DNA of 40,151 nucleotides from an uncultured Oxalobacteraceae bacterium (GCA_903893945.1 CAITOF010000003.1:1-40151); one strand, 5' to 3'; positions 1 to 8,948 are shown, counted from the first letter of the stretch. Made by a program: numbers and translations. The notes: generated by a model from the letters alone, not told the origin.

Positions 1-2
1 AT

Positions 3-1451
3 AACGAGTATCGGAAATTCAAAGCGTGGTTGTTGATGAAATCCGAGGCTGAAGGCAGCATTAAGGCGCTGCAAAAGCACTACTTTGCTGAAAATGAAAC
101 GCAATTTCTCGAACATCTGCACAAAATCGCCGCGTGGGCTTATGAAAAAAATTCCGCTACCGCTGACGAGGCATTGGCGCTGGAAAAAAACTTGATATCC
201 GAGCCTGGTATCAGCAACAACAAAAGTGGACAGGCAAATGGATTTAAATATCAGGATGTTGGCCTTTCTGCCGTACAGACTACGTTTCGTGCCAAGATCA
301 TGACCAACACCATACTCAAAATTGTAAGGGAATTTGATGTGGTGCACACCAACAAATTCCATGTCAACAGTCTGCGCAATGTGGAATATGTCGACATCAG
401 ATTTTCGGCAGGCACGCAATTCGGCGACTTTGTCGCGTTGGGCGATACCCTCGCCAGTTGGTTTCCTGGCCATGCCACGCTGGGCCCGTCATTGCATATC
501 GACAAACTTCTGCAGGCGCTGCATATGGAGGGCGCCTCATTTAACTTCTTCGCTAATGTGAATATCGACGCCCCCCAGAAGTTTGGAATCGATCCCAATC
601 TGACGCTGAACCGGGCCGGCACCCTGCGTCTTTGCAAGTACAAGGAATTGCCCTGGGAGATCCAGTATTTTTCGGATTGTTCAGTGACGGGCGCCAGCCC
701 GAGTCTGTCAACCCGAATCCCCACATCAGCGGGCGATATATTGTTGGGTTATGATTATTCCAGGCTGACAACCAAGCTGCTCAAACTCACTGTGTTTCCC
801 GACGGCTATACCTTTGCGGCAATGCTCTATTTACATGGCTGTAGCATAGACCATGTTGATGCCATTTCGGGCAGAATTAAGAACCGGGATGCATATTGGC
901 AACAACTACGCCAGGAACAGATTGGATCCTTCAGGATGCTGTTTGTCAAACATGCCATCCAAACCACGCTGCACACTGAGAAAACGAAAATGAATTCCAT
1001 GCTGTCCGCCAACGAGCTGCAGGAAGTAAAGGAAAATCTCGTTAAAATGCATAAAAACAGGCAGTTCATTGACCTGGATTTTTCAGACAGGATGGCCCTT
1101 TCCTGCCTTGTGGAGTCATTCGGGCATCGCCGAGCGACGCAGCAGGAGATTGCTGCTGTGTTGAACGGGCTTAATCTGAATCTGGTCCAATTTGTAAGAT
1201 CATGGGAAGACGATTTTAACATCAGCAGTCCGGGCGACGAATTGGATGTCAACGCCTACCGGGCTGCATTGCAAGCCTATGTAAGCAGTGTGCGGCGTGA
1301 CATGGATAACCCGGCCAACGTTCAACACGCACTGCAATGTTTAGAAGCGTTAATGCGCAGCTATTATCCTTGTTGGGACAAAATCAGATCTACATCGCCT
1401 CTGATTAAGAACAGGGAGAATCCGCTGCAGGCGCTGAAATTATCGCATTAG
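3..1451 (+). CDS. Unrecognised protein, 5' end outside the window
   Basis: The reading frame is open to the left edge of the window. The first possible start codons (TTG at 30, ATG at 36) have no Shine-Dalgarno sequence before them and the residues encoded upstream look coding, so I read this as the C-terminal part (more than 470 residues) of a larger protein. I do not recognise a family. It is a soluble, mixed alpha/beta-looking sequence without clear membrane segments or repeats; roughly residues 330-360 from the first Met are lysine/glutamate-rich and probably helical. It lies upstream of T3SS chaperone and translocator genes in the same direction, so a secreted effector or T3SS accessory protein is possible, but that is only context. 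A 119-bp gap separates it from the next gene. Confidence 0.7.
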   Translation, partial: NEYRKFKAWLLMKSEAEGSIKALQKHYFAENETQFLEHLHKIAAWAYEKNSATADEALALEKNLISEPGISNNKSGQANGFKYQDVGLSAVQTTFRAKIMTNTILKIVREFDVVHTNKFHVNSLRNVEYVDIRFSAGTQFGDFVALGDTLASWFPGHATLGPSLHIDKLLQALHMEGASFNFFANVNIDAPQKFGIDPNLTLNRAGTLRLCKYKELPWEIQYFSDCSVTGASPSLSTRIPTSAGDILLGYDYSRLTTKLLKLTVFPDGYTFAAMLYLHGCSIDHVDAISGRIKNRDAYWQQLRQEQIGSFRMLFVKHAIQTTLHTEKTKMNSMLSANELQEVKENLVKMHKNRQFIDLDFSDRMALSCLVESFGHRRATQQEIAAVLNGLNLNLVQFVRSWEDDFNISSPGDELDVNAYRAALQAYVSSVRRDMDNPANVQHALQCLEALMRSYYPCWDKIRSTSPLIKNRENPLQALKLSH

Positions 1452-1570
1452 ATGAGCACCCCCAGAGCTGGACAGCGTGTTGATTTGCAGTGATGCCTGC
1501 ATACCGATCTCTGGCCATCAGAAGGTCGTGGTACGTTCATAACTGGTTGTTAGTTTATTGTTTTTGATTA

Positions 1571-3061
1571 ATGAAATTGCAGTTGGGTTCGATGACAAAT
1601 TTTAATGTTACAGACAGGTTGCGGACATACACTTTTTGGTCTGCAACGACTCGTGAGGAGAACAGTGTTGAAGCGCGATACCAGACAGCTCTGCGGTTAA
1701 AGACAGACGGGAACCCTGCAGCGGCGCTTAAACTATTTGACGAACTGGTCGGTCTTGGCCATACCAGATCCTGTCATCAAAAGGCAGAGATGCTGTTACA
1801 GGCGCAAGCCAGCCCGGCGGATACTGAAGAGGCCATCCTGCTGCTGGGGCTTGCTGCCATTCACGATATTCCGGAGGCGTATCTCCGTCTTGGCGAAATC
1901 TGCCTGGAACAGAAGCAGTTTAATGCCGCCCGTCTCTATTTTGAGGAGGCGGTTGAACTAGGCTGCGTGACGGCGTGGAGTGCTTTGGGAACCCTGTATT
2001 TTGAGGGATGGGGTGTGGAGCAGGACTTTTCAAAAGCCTATTCGTGCTACACCACGGGTATTGATCATTATAATTCCTCCGCCACGGTGAATCTCGGCAT
2101 CCTGCTGCATACAGGTCTGGGCATACCCAAGCCTTTTTTCGGCCCGTCAAAAAATGAAAAGCAGGCCATGCGATGTTTTGAAAAAGTGTCCCAGGCAGAA
2201 CAAATAGCGGCCTGGAATAGATTGGGAATGATGTATCTGTTTGACAGTAATGCGGGAAAAAATTATGTAGCGGCGCGAAACTGCTTCACTAAATTGAACT
2301 CCCTGACCACCTCACGATCCAGTATGTTGGGAAGTTTCGGACTTGGAATCACATCCCTGATCGAGTCACGCTCAAACAGGACAGTAAAATCCGAGAAAGT
2401 GAATGAAGCCAGGGCGCATTGCAATAAAGCGCTGGTATTTTCCGGTTCTGAAGCGGCGCTCTATCTGTCCGGCTATCTCGACCGTGATCATGATAAAAAA
2501 GATCATGCGGTCCGTAATAGCAAGGCGGTCGAGGAATGGTATTATCTGGGCCGACTTTTCACTTTGCCTGATTTTTTTAATGAACAGCAAAAAGCGGAAA
2601 ACGCGAAAAACTGTTTCAGGGTAGTGGCCAGTGCAGGGGATGGTCGAGGCTATCTGGAGCTCGGCAAGATCTGTCAGCAGACTGGACATGTCGGCGACGC
2701 ATTTCAGGCCTACAAAAAAGCTGCCATGACAGGCGGTGCAGAAGCCTATTACCGACTTGGACTCCTGCTCGGCTTGCCTGCCATCGGCAGGAATCATAAA
2801 AAAAGCATGATCGCTGAGCTCAACGAGTCCGGCCTTATTGCCTATCTGGCCGAGAACTACAAGGATGGTGACTTCCTGGAAATAAAAAAAGTTCTGCTTG
2901 GTAAGTCAGGCAGGTGCGGCTATACCCCGGCTTTACATGAACTGGAAAAGCTGACCCTGTTTGACGACATCGGTGACTGGGTTCACGTCAATCGGCATGC
3001 TGTTAAAACAGCTACTAACCAGGGCGCAACGCGCTGCTCAATTCTGAGTCAATCTCAATAA
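1571..3061 (+). CDS. Sel1/TPR-repeat protein, possible T3SS accessory or effector
   Basis: This 496-residue protein is built of about 36-residue helical repeats of the Sel1/TPR type, seen as recurring A-x-x-x-LG-x-x-Y/C plus A-x-x-Y/C-F/Y-x-x-A patterns (for example 'YLRLGEICLEQKQFNAARLY' and 'AWSALGTLYFEGWGVEQDF'). Such solenoids bind proteins and have no enzymatic role. No signal peptide is visible. The start at 1571 has a weak ribosome site; an internal ATG at 1592 is an alternative. It precedes two type III chaperone genes that are also TPR proteins, so it may be a chaperone-like or regulatory scaffold, or an injected scaffold protein; the sequence cannot decide. A degenerate relative of the T3SS upstream element may lie at 1502-1530. 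Confidence 0.8.
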   Translation: MKLQLGSMTNFNVTDRLRTYTFWSATTREENSVEARYQTALRLKTDGNPAAALKLFDELVGLGHTRSCHQKAEMLLQAQASPADTEEAILLLGLAAIHDIPEAYLRLGEICLEQKQFNAARLYFEEAVELGCVTAWSALGTLYFEGWGVEQDFSKAYSCYTTGIDHYNSSATVNLGILLHTGLGIPKPFFGPSKNEKQAMRCFEKVSQAEQIAAWNRLGMMYLFDSNAGKNYVAARNCFTKLNSLTTSRSSMLGSFGLGITSLIESRSNRTVKSEKVNEARAHCNKALVFSGSEAALYLSGYLDRDHDKKDHAVRNSKAVEEWYYLGRLFTLPDFFNEQQKAENAKNCFRVVASAGDGRGYLELGKICQQTGHVGDAFQAYKKAAMTGGAEAYYRLGLLLGLPAIGRNHKKSMIAELNESGLIAYLAENYKDGDFLEIKKVLLGKSGRCGYTPALHELEKLTLFDDIGDWVHVNRHAVKTATNQGATRCSILSQSQ

Positions 3062-3068
3062 ATCGCAA

Positions 3069-3101
3069 TACCGTATTATTACTTACAGTAAAGGACACGG
3101 T
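3069..3101 (+). promoter_or_regulatory. Repeated T3SS upstream element, copy A
   Basis: A 33-bp sequence matching copy B (3770-3802) at 27 of 33 positions without gaps and sharing the 3' core AGTAAAGG-A/T-CAC with the copy upstream of sctP. It includes the inverted repeat TTACT-TAC-AGTAA. Its CAC ends 95 bp before the chaperone start at 3193. Recurrence at four T3SS transcription units suggests an activator binding site; the protein that binds it is unknown. Confidence 0.6.
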
Positions 3102-3192
3102 GGTTCTGGCTATTGGCCGATGGTTAAATGGAAAATGCGGCCTGAAACCAGGGCGTCCGTCCAAATTTACGTCATCAAAAAGGAAAACGGCA

Positions 3193-3759
3193 ATGTCCCA
3201 ACATTATCCTTTAACCGGCAACTGTGAGCAGATTGAACAAAACATTATCAACCTGCTCAAGGTTGTCGAGAAAAAATCCATGAAACTGGTTGAATTAATC
3301 GCCAGTGAGACCAATCAAAATAATCGGGAAATAAAATTTCCGTCCGCATTTCTGGAAGCACTTATCAATGACCTGATGCTGACCGACCAACATGCGCAGT
3401 CCCGGGCAAACAGGCAGTCGATTTATCGTCTGGCTTACCACTCCTATTTGAAGGGGCATATCGAACAGGCTGAGGTACTGTATCAGTTCCTGTGCACGCA
3501 GGACATGTATAACCCGGATTACCTGATGGGACTGGCCGCTGCCAACTTCAGGAACAGGAATTATGGCAAGGCGGTCAATCTGTACGTTATGTGTCTTGAA
3601 CTCGAGGAAGAGAACTATCTGGCGATGCTCTATGCCGGTCAATGCAGCCTGCGTTCAGATAAACCGGACCATGCGTGCCTGTTCTTCAGGGCCATTATCA
3701 ACAGCAACGCCCCACCTGGCGTAAAAAACTATGCAGCCACGTTGTTGTCTGGTTCATGA
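3193..3759 (+). CDS. sctG: SycD/LcrH/SicA-type T3SS chaperone (first copy)
   Basis: Class II type III chaperones are all-helical TPR proteins that keep the hydrophobic translocators soluble in the bacterial cytosol until export. Of the 188 residues, the C-terminal two thirds match this family: a TPR segment starting 'YRLAYHSYLKGHIEQAEVLY' followed by 'FLCTQDMYNPDYLMGLAAAN', the family's F-L-C-x-x-D-x-Y-x-x-x-Y-x-x-G-L-A signature. The N-terminal 65 residues are longer than in the second copy. I chose ATG 3193 because AGGAAA lies about 8 bp upstream; an upstream GTG at 3100 would overlap the repeated upstream element. In SPI-1-like systems the homologue (SicA, IpgC, BicA) is also coactivator for an AraC-type regulator. 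The second chaperone starts 148 bp downstream behind its own copy of the element. Confidence 0.85.
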   Translation: MSQHYPLTGNCEQIEQNIINLLKVVEKKSMKLVELIASETNQNNREIKFPSAFLEALINDLMLTDQHAQSRANRQSIYRLAYHSYLKGHIEQAEVLYQFLCTQDMYNPDYLMGLAAANFRNRNYGKAVNLYVMCLELEEENYLAMLYAGQCSLRSDKPDHACLFFRAIINSNAPPGVKNYAATLLSGS

Positions 3760-3769
3760 CTGCGCCCAC

Positions 3770-3802
3770 TACCGTAGTTTTACTTATAGTAAAGGTCACA
3801 AT
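3770..3802 (+). promoter_or_regulatory. Repeated T3SS upstream element, copy B
   Basis: Contains CGTAGTT-N8-AGTAAAGGTCACA, identical in both conserved blocks and in spacing to the copy upstream of sctP. It also carries the perfect inverted repeat TTTACT-TAT-AGTAAA. The CAC ends 109 bp before the start of the second chaperone gene, which heads the sctE-sctB-sctA cluster, so this is a candidate promoter-proximal activator site for the translocator operon. Confidence 0.65.
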
Positions 3803-3907
3803 AGCGAGAACAGGGTATCGGTGACAAGATGAAATGCAGGACATTTTTGATGCAGGAAGTGCAGTTTCACCCATTTAATGACGTAGTGCCAATTTAGGAG
3901 ATCCACC

Positions 3908-4411
3908 ATGACTGATTTTTACCCCATGCCTGCCAGTACCGGTGTTGCCACAGAAGAGGAGAGCCAATCCAGTCCGGCAAGTGACATTGTGCAGGAAATC
4001 ATGATGGGCTACACACTCAAAGAAATCTACGGTATCCCAGACGATGTTCTGGACGCGGTATACGCCCACGCGTATAACTTTTACCAGAAAGGCAATTTGG
4101 ACCATGCTGAGGAATTCTTTCAGTTTTTATGCATGCATGATATGTACAACACCAAATATATATTCGGGTTGGCGTCAGTGTATCTCCAGAAAAAGAACCA
4201 CGCCAAGGCAGCGCAATTGTTTGCTTTGTGCGGACTTCTGGAAAATGACAATTATGAGGCGATGTTTTTCGCCGGTCAGTGCAATCTGGCAATTAAGGAA
4301 TTATTACTGGCAAAAACATGTTTCAATTATCTGACAGGTCGCAACGTGCCGGAAGCGCTGAAAAATCAGGCGGAGGCGTATCTGGCTGCTTTGGCTAATG
4401 TGGAGGAATGA
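3908..4411 (+). CDS. sctG: SycD/LcrH/SicA-type T3SS chaperone (second copy)
   Basis: A 167-residue class II chaperone, the usual length for SicA/IpgC/LcrH. The core shows three TPR-like units, with 'FLCMHDMYNTKYIFGLASVY' matching the family signature and 'ENDNYEAMFFAGQCNLAIKE' the third repeat. The start at 3908 is supported by GGAGA about 6 bp upstream. Its stop codon overlaps an ATG of sctE, the classic SicA-SipB arrangement, so this copy is the likelier partner of SctE and SctB and the likelier coactivator if the regulon works as in Salmonella or Shigella. It is clearly paralogous to, but well diverged from, the chaperone at 3193-3759. Confidence 0.92.
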   Translation: MTDFYPMPASTGVATEEESQSSPASDIVQEIMMGYTLKEIYGIPDDVLDAVYAHAYNFYQKGNLDHAEEFFQFLCMHDMYNTKYIFGLASVYLQKKNHAKAAQLFALCGLLENDNYEAMFFAGQCNLAIKELLLAKTCFNYLTGRNVPEALKNQAEAYLAALANVEE

Positions 4412-4413
4412 TT

Positions 4414-6141
4414 ATGGCTATATCGCTAGTTGATTCGCCGACAAAGCCAAACCCGGTTTCTGGCGCGGTACAAAGTGCAGGTGCTGCCAGTGCCGGAAGC
4501 GCAAGGTGGGCCCTTGAGCGGGTACAGTCGGCCAATCTGGATCACCTCGATGCTGTGGCGCCAACCTCTGCAGCAGGCTATCCAGCCATACCGCAGCTTG
4601 CTGCGCCAAGTCCACAGGCCATGGAGGCCGAGAAAAATATTTATGCTGTTTTTGTACGTCTGCAGGAGGTGATCCACGGCGTATCGGAAATGACCATGGT
4701 GGCGCGTCGTAAAGCAAGCGCTGATCTGGCACGATCAGGTTCCGGCGTCTCGGTCGATCTGACCGAGTCCTTCAGGAATGCAAGCGAGCAATACACGCTG
4801 GCCAGTTCCCGTTTTGATCAGTCAATGAAGCTTGTCAGACAGGCTGAGCAAAACGTCGACAAGTCTGGCAAGGACCTCAAAAAGGCCACCACTGATCTGG
4901 AAACAGCCAGGAGCGAATTGGCGACCATTGAAGCGGCTCGCTCAGCCGATCCGGGAAACGCCACACTCCAGCAACGTTATAGCCAGAAACAGGGCGACGT
5001 AATGCAGTTCCAGATGGTCTTTAATGCGGAAAACCAGAAGTACAGGAGCCAGTTCAATTTACTGGCTGACCTCACCAAAATGGCAACCGATGCCTCTACC
5101 GAGGTTGTCGCACGCCAGAATGACATGGTGCAGGCGCAGAGTGAACTGCAGTACACCTCAATTCAGGGCACGGGTGCCGGCAAGATTGATTTGACCGACG
5201 CCAACAAAACCAATATGCAGATTCTGATGGAATGCATCATTAAACTCGCCGAACTGATCAGCATCAACAGCGAAAACAAACTGGTCGACAACCTGCGTCT
5301 GTATAAAGAAATGCAGTCAACGTTACAGATACAGGCTGAAAAAAATCAGAAGGAATATGACGAGAAATTTGCGGAGGCGGAACGGGTGCGCAAAGCAACG
5401 GCTATAGTCTCAAAAATATTCAATGTCTTTCTTTTGGTGATTTGTGGCATAGGTGTGCCGCTCACCGGCGGCGCCTCAATGCTCATAGGCCTTGCCTTTA
5501 CCGGCTTTTCGGCAAGTCTGCTTGTTGCCGACTCAGTCATGGAAGCCCAGGGTCTGGAGACCGCCAGTTCAAAAATGATGGCACCGATTATGGTGCAGAT
5601 CCAGAAATTGGTCGAGTGCATCGCGGATTCCTTGGTAAAAACGTCCTCGCTGACTGAGGAAGAAGCGCAAATTATTGCAACGGTCATCGCCGCCGTTGCC
5701 ATCGTAGTTATTATTGCGGTCGGAACCAAGGCGGTGAACGTGGCCAGTAGCGGCATTGGTAAATTAATGCCGGACGTGGTTAAAGGTATGTTGTCACGCA
5801 TCGATGCTCAACTGACGTCGATGCTACCCGCCCGTTTGATCAGTAATCCGGCGGCAATGAGTACCGCCCTGAATATGTCCCGGATAGTGGGTGATGTTGT
5901 CGGGACGACGACCCAGGCAATCATGGGCATTCAGGAAGCAGTTTATGAAAATCAGGCGGCGATTGCAAGCGCAAATAACGAAACGGATACGACCCAGCTT
6001 GAAAACATTGCCGACATTATAAAAGGTATTGTTTCCGCATTTTGTGCTGAAAATAATTATCTGAAGTATTACGATGATTTGTCCACAATGATAGATAGAG
6101 ACAGAGACGCTTATCAGCATATAAATAGGAAAATGGTTTAA
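4414..6141 (+). CDS. sctE: T3SS translocator SctE (IpaB/SipB/BipB family)
   Basis: This is the major hydrophobic translocator, which inserts into the host membrane with SctB to form the translocation pore. The 575-residue product shows the family layout: a variable N-terminus, a long coiled-coil region (about residues 90-240), a hydrophobic stretch near 335-373 (starting 'IFNVFLLVICGIGVPLTGGA'), a second one near 419-440 ('IIATVIAAVAIVVIIAVGTK'), and an amphipathic helical C-terminus. ATG 4414 is preferred over ATG 4408 because GGAGGA at 4402-4407 is 6 bp from 4414 but touches 4408. Its chaperone is encoded immediately upstream and overlaps. sctB follows 38 bp downstream. Confidence 0.93.
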   Translation: MAISLVDSPTKPNPVSGAVQSAGAASAGSARWALERVQSANLDHLDAVAPTSAAGYPAIPQLAAPSPQAMEAEKNIYAVFVRLQEVIHGVSEMTMVARRKASADLARSGSGVSVDLTESFRNASEQYTLASSRFDQSMKLVRQAEQNVDKSGKDLKKATTDLETARSELATIEAARSADPGNATLQQRYSQKQGDVMQFQMVFNAENQKYRSQFNLLADLTKMATDASTEVVARQNDMVQAQSELQYTSIQGTGAGKIDLTDANKTNMQILMECIIKLAELISINSENKLVDNLRLYKEMQSTLQIQAEKNQKEYDEKFAEAERVRKATAIVSKIFNVFLLVICGIGVPLTGGASMLIGLAFTGFSASLLVADSVMEAQGLETASSKMMAPIMVQIQKLVECIADSLVKTSSLTEEEAQIIATVIAAVAIVVIIAVGTKAVNVASSGIGKLMPDVVKGMLSRIDAQLTSMLPARLISNPAAMSTALNMSRIVGDVVGTTTQAIMGIQEAVYENQAAIASANNETDTTQLENIADIIKGIVSAFCAENNYLKYYDDLSTMIDRDRDAYQHINRKMV

Positions 6142-6179
6142 CGCAACTTACTAGTCAAAATAGATTAAAAGGAACAACT

Positions 6180-7544
6180 ATGTCATCGATCACCCATAAT
6201 CCCAGCGCAAACGCAAATGCAAACGCAGCCGCCACCGCCAGAACACCGGTTCAACCGGAGGGTATGGCCGACAGAATTCTGTCTGACAACCGATTAAGTA
6301 CGGAACAGGAGATCAGAAATGCCAAAATAAAAGCTGAGCACATTCCTGTGGCCATGGCTGACGCCGGACTGGTCAATTCGGGGTTGCCGGAGTTAGTGGT
6401 ACCGCATGGTGCCATTACCCGGAAAAGCACCGAAGATACCATAGGAAAGCTGCAATCCATAAATTACGCATCGATGCCGATTAATGCCAATGACAGGGCG
6501 CAAATTGTGCAAAATCTGGTTGCGCTGATGGCCGTCGGTGTAGCCGATGACGTGAAACATAACCTGCGGTTGCTGGTGGATTCGCCAGACAGCAATCAAT
6601 TGGCACGGGCACAGAGGGTATTCGTTGAAGCCACCGATGGCGTGTCGCTAAACGCAGCGTTGACTGATATCGTCACCACGCCAGCGCTTACCGCAGGTAT
6701 TCCCAGAGATACAAATCAGATGGTAGAAGCATTTGCCAATCTGATTATTACCTTTCTGGAACTAAGTATTACCTCGGCGAAAATGAAATCCTATTCGCGT
6801 ACACTGAACCTCGATATGGCCTTTAAGTCGGCGGATAAAACACGTGCAGAAGGAAAAGCCGGTTTGATAGGCAGCATCGTCGGTGGTGTTGTGGCAACGG
6901 GCGTGGCCATTGGCAGTGCGGCATATACGGTAAAAGGCATCGCAGACGAGCACAGTGCATCACAGAAAGCGCCAGGCCTTGATCAGTCGATAGCGGATCT
7001 TGAAAAAGAAAAAACGTCATTACTGAACAGCAAAGATAGCTTGGTCAAAGAAAAACCTGGATTGGAAGCGAAATTGGAAGAGCTACGTCACACTAATATA
7101 AAAGACAAGAAAATTGGAGCGGCTATTGAGGAAGCGGCACGAACACGTGAACAACTTCGAACCAGCCAAACCAAGTTAACTGATCTTGACAACAAAATTG
7201 GTCAGCAGGAGACCAAACTGAATAACCTGAAAGCCGAAAGCCAGCAAACTCAGGATAACATCGTAAGAGGCAAACAGGCCCAGGTCTGGGGACAGGTCGG
7301 AACTCATACACTAGGTCAGGTGATCATGTCCGGTGGACAGGGAATTACAGGTAACGAGCAAGCCAAAATCCGCGCAGAAAGTGCCGAACTGAGGGCGTCG
7401 AGTGAAACGCATGGTGCACGTTCTCAGGAACAGCGACAGGACCAGGACAACTTGAGCCAGATCGTGTCCAAATTGATAGAAATTCTGTCGCAATTCAACA
7501 GCACACAACAAAGTGCCCGCGATATGATCACGACGAAAGTCTAG
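6180..7544 (+). CDS. sctB: T3SS translocator SctB (IpaC/SipC/BipC family)
   Basis: The minor translocator, partner of SctE in the host-membrane pore. It has 454 residues with one hydrophobic segment near 228-250 ('GLIGSIVGGVVATGVAIGSA'), followed by a strong coiled coil (about 265-365) and a Gln/Ser-rich C-terminus ending with helices typical of IpaC/SipC. The N-terminus is low-complexity (Asn-Ala), as is common for secreted substrates. AAGGA lies 6 bp before the ATG. Position after sctE and before the tip gene matches the sip/ipa/bip order, although two small genes intervene here. Confidence 0.9.
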   Translation: MSSITHNPSANANANAAATARTPVQPEGMADRILSDNRLSTEQEIRNAKIKAEHIPVAMADAGLVNSGLPELVVPHGAITRKSTEDTIGKLQSINYASMPINANDRAQIVQNLVALMAVGVADDVKHNLRLLVDSPDSNQLARAQRVFVEATDGVSLNAALTDIVTTPALTAGIPRDTNQMVEAFANLIITFLELSITSAKMKSYSRTLNLDMAFKSADKTRAEGKAGLIGSIVGGVVATGVAIGSAAYTVKGIADEHSASQKAPGLDQSIADLEKEKTSLLNSKDSLVKEKPGLEAKLEELRHTNIKDKKIGAAIEEAARTREQLRTSQTKLTDLDNKIGQQETKLNNLKAESQQTQDNIVRGKQAQVWGQVGTHTLGQVIMSGGQGITGNEQAKIRAESAELRASSETHGARSQEQRQDQDNLSQIVSKLIEILSQFNSTQQSARDMITTKV

Positions 7545-7587
7545 TATCGTGCAACCCAGCAACGGTCATGAACAGGCAGGTGGATTG

Positions 7588-7767
7588 ATGAATCTTTTAC
7601 TTCAGTTGATGTTTTTCATCGCCTTTCTGTCTGGCATGAAGGAACTCTGCCTGTTTTTGATTTTATTGTTGGTCATTAGGGAATTAATTCCGGTTGGCGA
7701 TTTATTCGGGTTAGCGCGCGGATCAAACGACGACCCATGTCAGGGAGATGAATACTATGTTATCTGA
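7588..7767 (+). CDS. Small hydrophobic protein between sctB and the tip gene
   Basis: A 59-residue product starting 'MNLLLQLMFFIAFLSGMKEL' with one long or two short membrane helices (about residues 3-37) and a polar tail. ATG 7588 has GCAGGTGGA just upstream; an in-frame start at 7549 lies 4 bp after the sctB stop and would add 13 residues. The 3' end overlaps the next gene by 11 bp, consistent with translational coupling. I do not recognise it. It could be a membrane accessory of the injectisome or a spurious frame; the coupling and clean spacing favour a real gene. Confidence 0.5.
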   Translation: MNLLLQLMFFIAFLSGMKELCLFLILLLVIRELIPVGDLFGLARGSNDDPCQGDEYYVI

Positions 7768-8119
7768 ACAAATTTCACAATTTGAGCTGTTAGCCGACAA
7801 ATTAAATGGACTGCACGGTCAACTGGGATCGGCACCGGACGGCCAGCATCCAGCACTGGAACAATCCTATATGCGATTGCAGAGCGCTTTGCGTGAGGTC
7901 CAGTCGCAACCCGATAATGCAGCCAAAATGAAATTACTGCGACACGCAGTGGATTCCTACCAGATGGCAGGCGAAATGGTGCTTATCAAAGCGATGGATC
8001 TGATGGAAAAGGCACAAGACGCCGGAATGACACATGTGCCGATTGCTCCGCACTACCAGACAATTCTATCCGACGTATTTCAGTCAAACCACCTCTCGTT
8101 AAATGGCGCGCGGTACTAG
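7757..8119 (+). CDS. Unrecognised small helical protein in the translocator operon
   Basis: A 120-residue, mainly helical, soluble product with heptad-like stretches ('MLSEQISQFELLADKLNGLH', 'MKLLRHAVDSYQMAGEMVLI'). The ATG at 7757 is preferred because GGGAG at 7743-7747 is 9 bp away, while the in-frame ATG at 7748 has no room for a ribosome site. It lies between the sctB-distal small gene and the tip-protein gene, 37 bp before the latter. Size, charge and position would fit a dedicated chaperone or a small exported subunit, but no family signature is visible and I assign no function. Confidence 0.7.
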   Translation: MLSEQISQFELLADKLNGLHGQLGSAPDGQHPALEQSYMRLQSALREVQSQPDNAAKMKLLRHAVDSYQMAGEMVLIKAMDLMEKAQDAGMTHVPIAPHYQTILSDVFQSNHLSLNGARY

Positions 8120-8156
8120 CTGCGAGCGGAGACCAGTTTCTTACAGGAGCAAACCT

Positions 8157-8948
8157 ATGAACGGAATTAAAACTAACAACAGTAATCAGAACGAGGCAAA
8201 AATAAGTCAAATGCGTGACATAACTCTGGTTTCTGACACAGACGCAACAGGAAAATCTGAAGCGCCGATTCCATTTTGCGATGATCTGGCGGTTATTATC
8301 AGAAATATGCAGGATAACTATGTCGACAGTTTCGCAACGGCAATGGCCAAGTACACCGAATTTCTGGGAGATATCAGCAAGCTTAAATCCGCGTTGTCGG
8401 CATGCACCACAACCTCCGGCGAAGCTGGAAAGATGACGGTTGATTTTGACAAGTTCTCGACAGAGTTGGGTCTAATTATCCAGAAGTATAATTATGCTGA
8501 GTATGATCAGTACAGGCCTGATATGATAATTGGTGTGGGTGGCGGCGTGTTGTATACTGCCCCTGATGCCGGCGATGCGGGGAAAGCGGACGCTGAAGCC
8601 ATGGCGAAACAATTGGGCTTGAATCCGTCCTGTGTAAAACAGGTATGTGGCCAGTATATTGTTGCACTGGATCTGACGCCTCTGTCAGAAATTATGAGCA
8701 GCATATATAAAAAATGTGATCCGGACAACGGCAGGACTGTCGTGGTGCTGACCATGGGACAAGGTGAATATGATTCATGGTTCACCGGCGCGACCTCGCA
8801 ATTCCAGACTATCGAAAATACTGCTCAGGTGTTGGCTGAGCGATTCAGCCGTGCCAATTCTAATCTGGATAGCTTGTACAAAATGCTTTCATCGGTTATT
8901 TCAGATATCACCAATATGCTGAACACGACCTATAACAATGTCCATTGA
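8157..8948 (+). CDS. sctA: T3SS needle-tip protein SctA (IpaD/SipD/BipD family)
   Basis: The tip protein caps the needle, senses the host and scaffolds the translocon. Of 263 residues, the C-terminal portion is diagnostic: 'WFTGATSQFQTIENTAQVLA' followed by 'RFSRANSNLDSLYKMLSSVI', matching the C-terminal coiled-coil helix of BipD/SipD (N-A-N-S-x-x-D-x-L-x-K-x-L-S-S). The N-terminal self-chaperoning helical hairpin is shorter than in IpaD. ATG 8157 is chosen because AGGAG at 8144-8148 precedes it; an in-frame ATG at 8103 would overlap the previous gene and has no ribosome site. The 251-bp gap that follows is AT-rich with T-runs and no clear hairpin. Confidence 0.85.
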   Translation: MNGIKTNNSNQNEAKISQMRDITLVSDTDATGKSEAPIPFCDDLAVIIRNMQDNYVDSFATAMAKYTEFLGDISKLKSALSACTTTSGEAGKMTVDFDKFSTELGLIIQKYNYAEYDQYRPDMIIGVGGGVLYTAPDAGDAGKADAEAMAKQLGLNPSCVKQVCGQYIVALDLTPLSEIMSSIYKKCDPDNGRTVVVLTMGQGEYDSWFTGATSQFQTIENTAQVLAERFSRANSNLDSLYKMLSSVISDITNMLNTTYNNVH

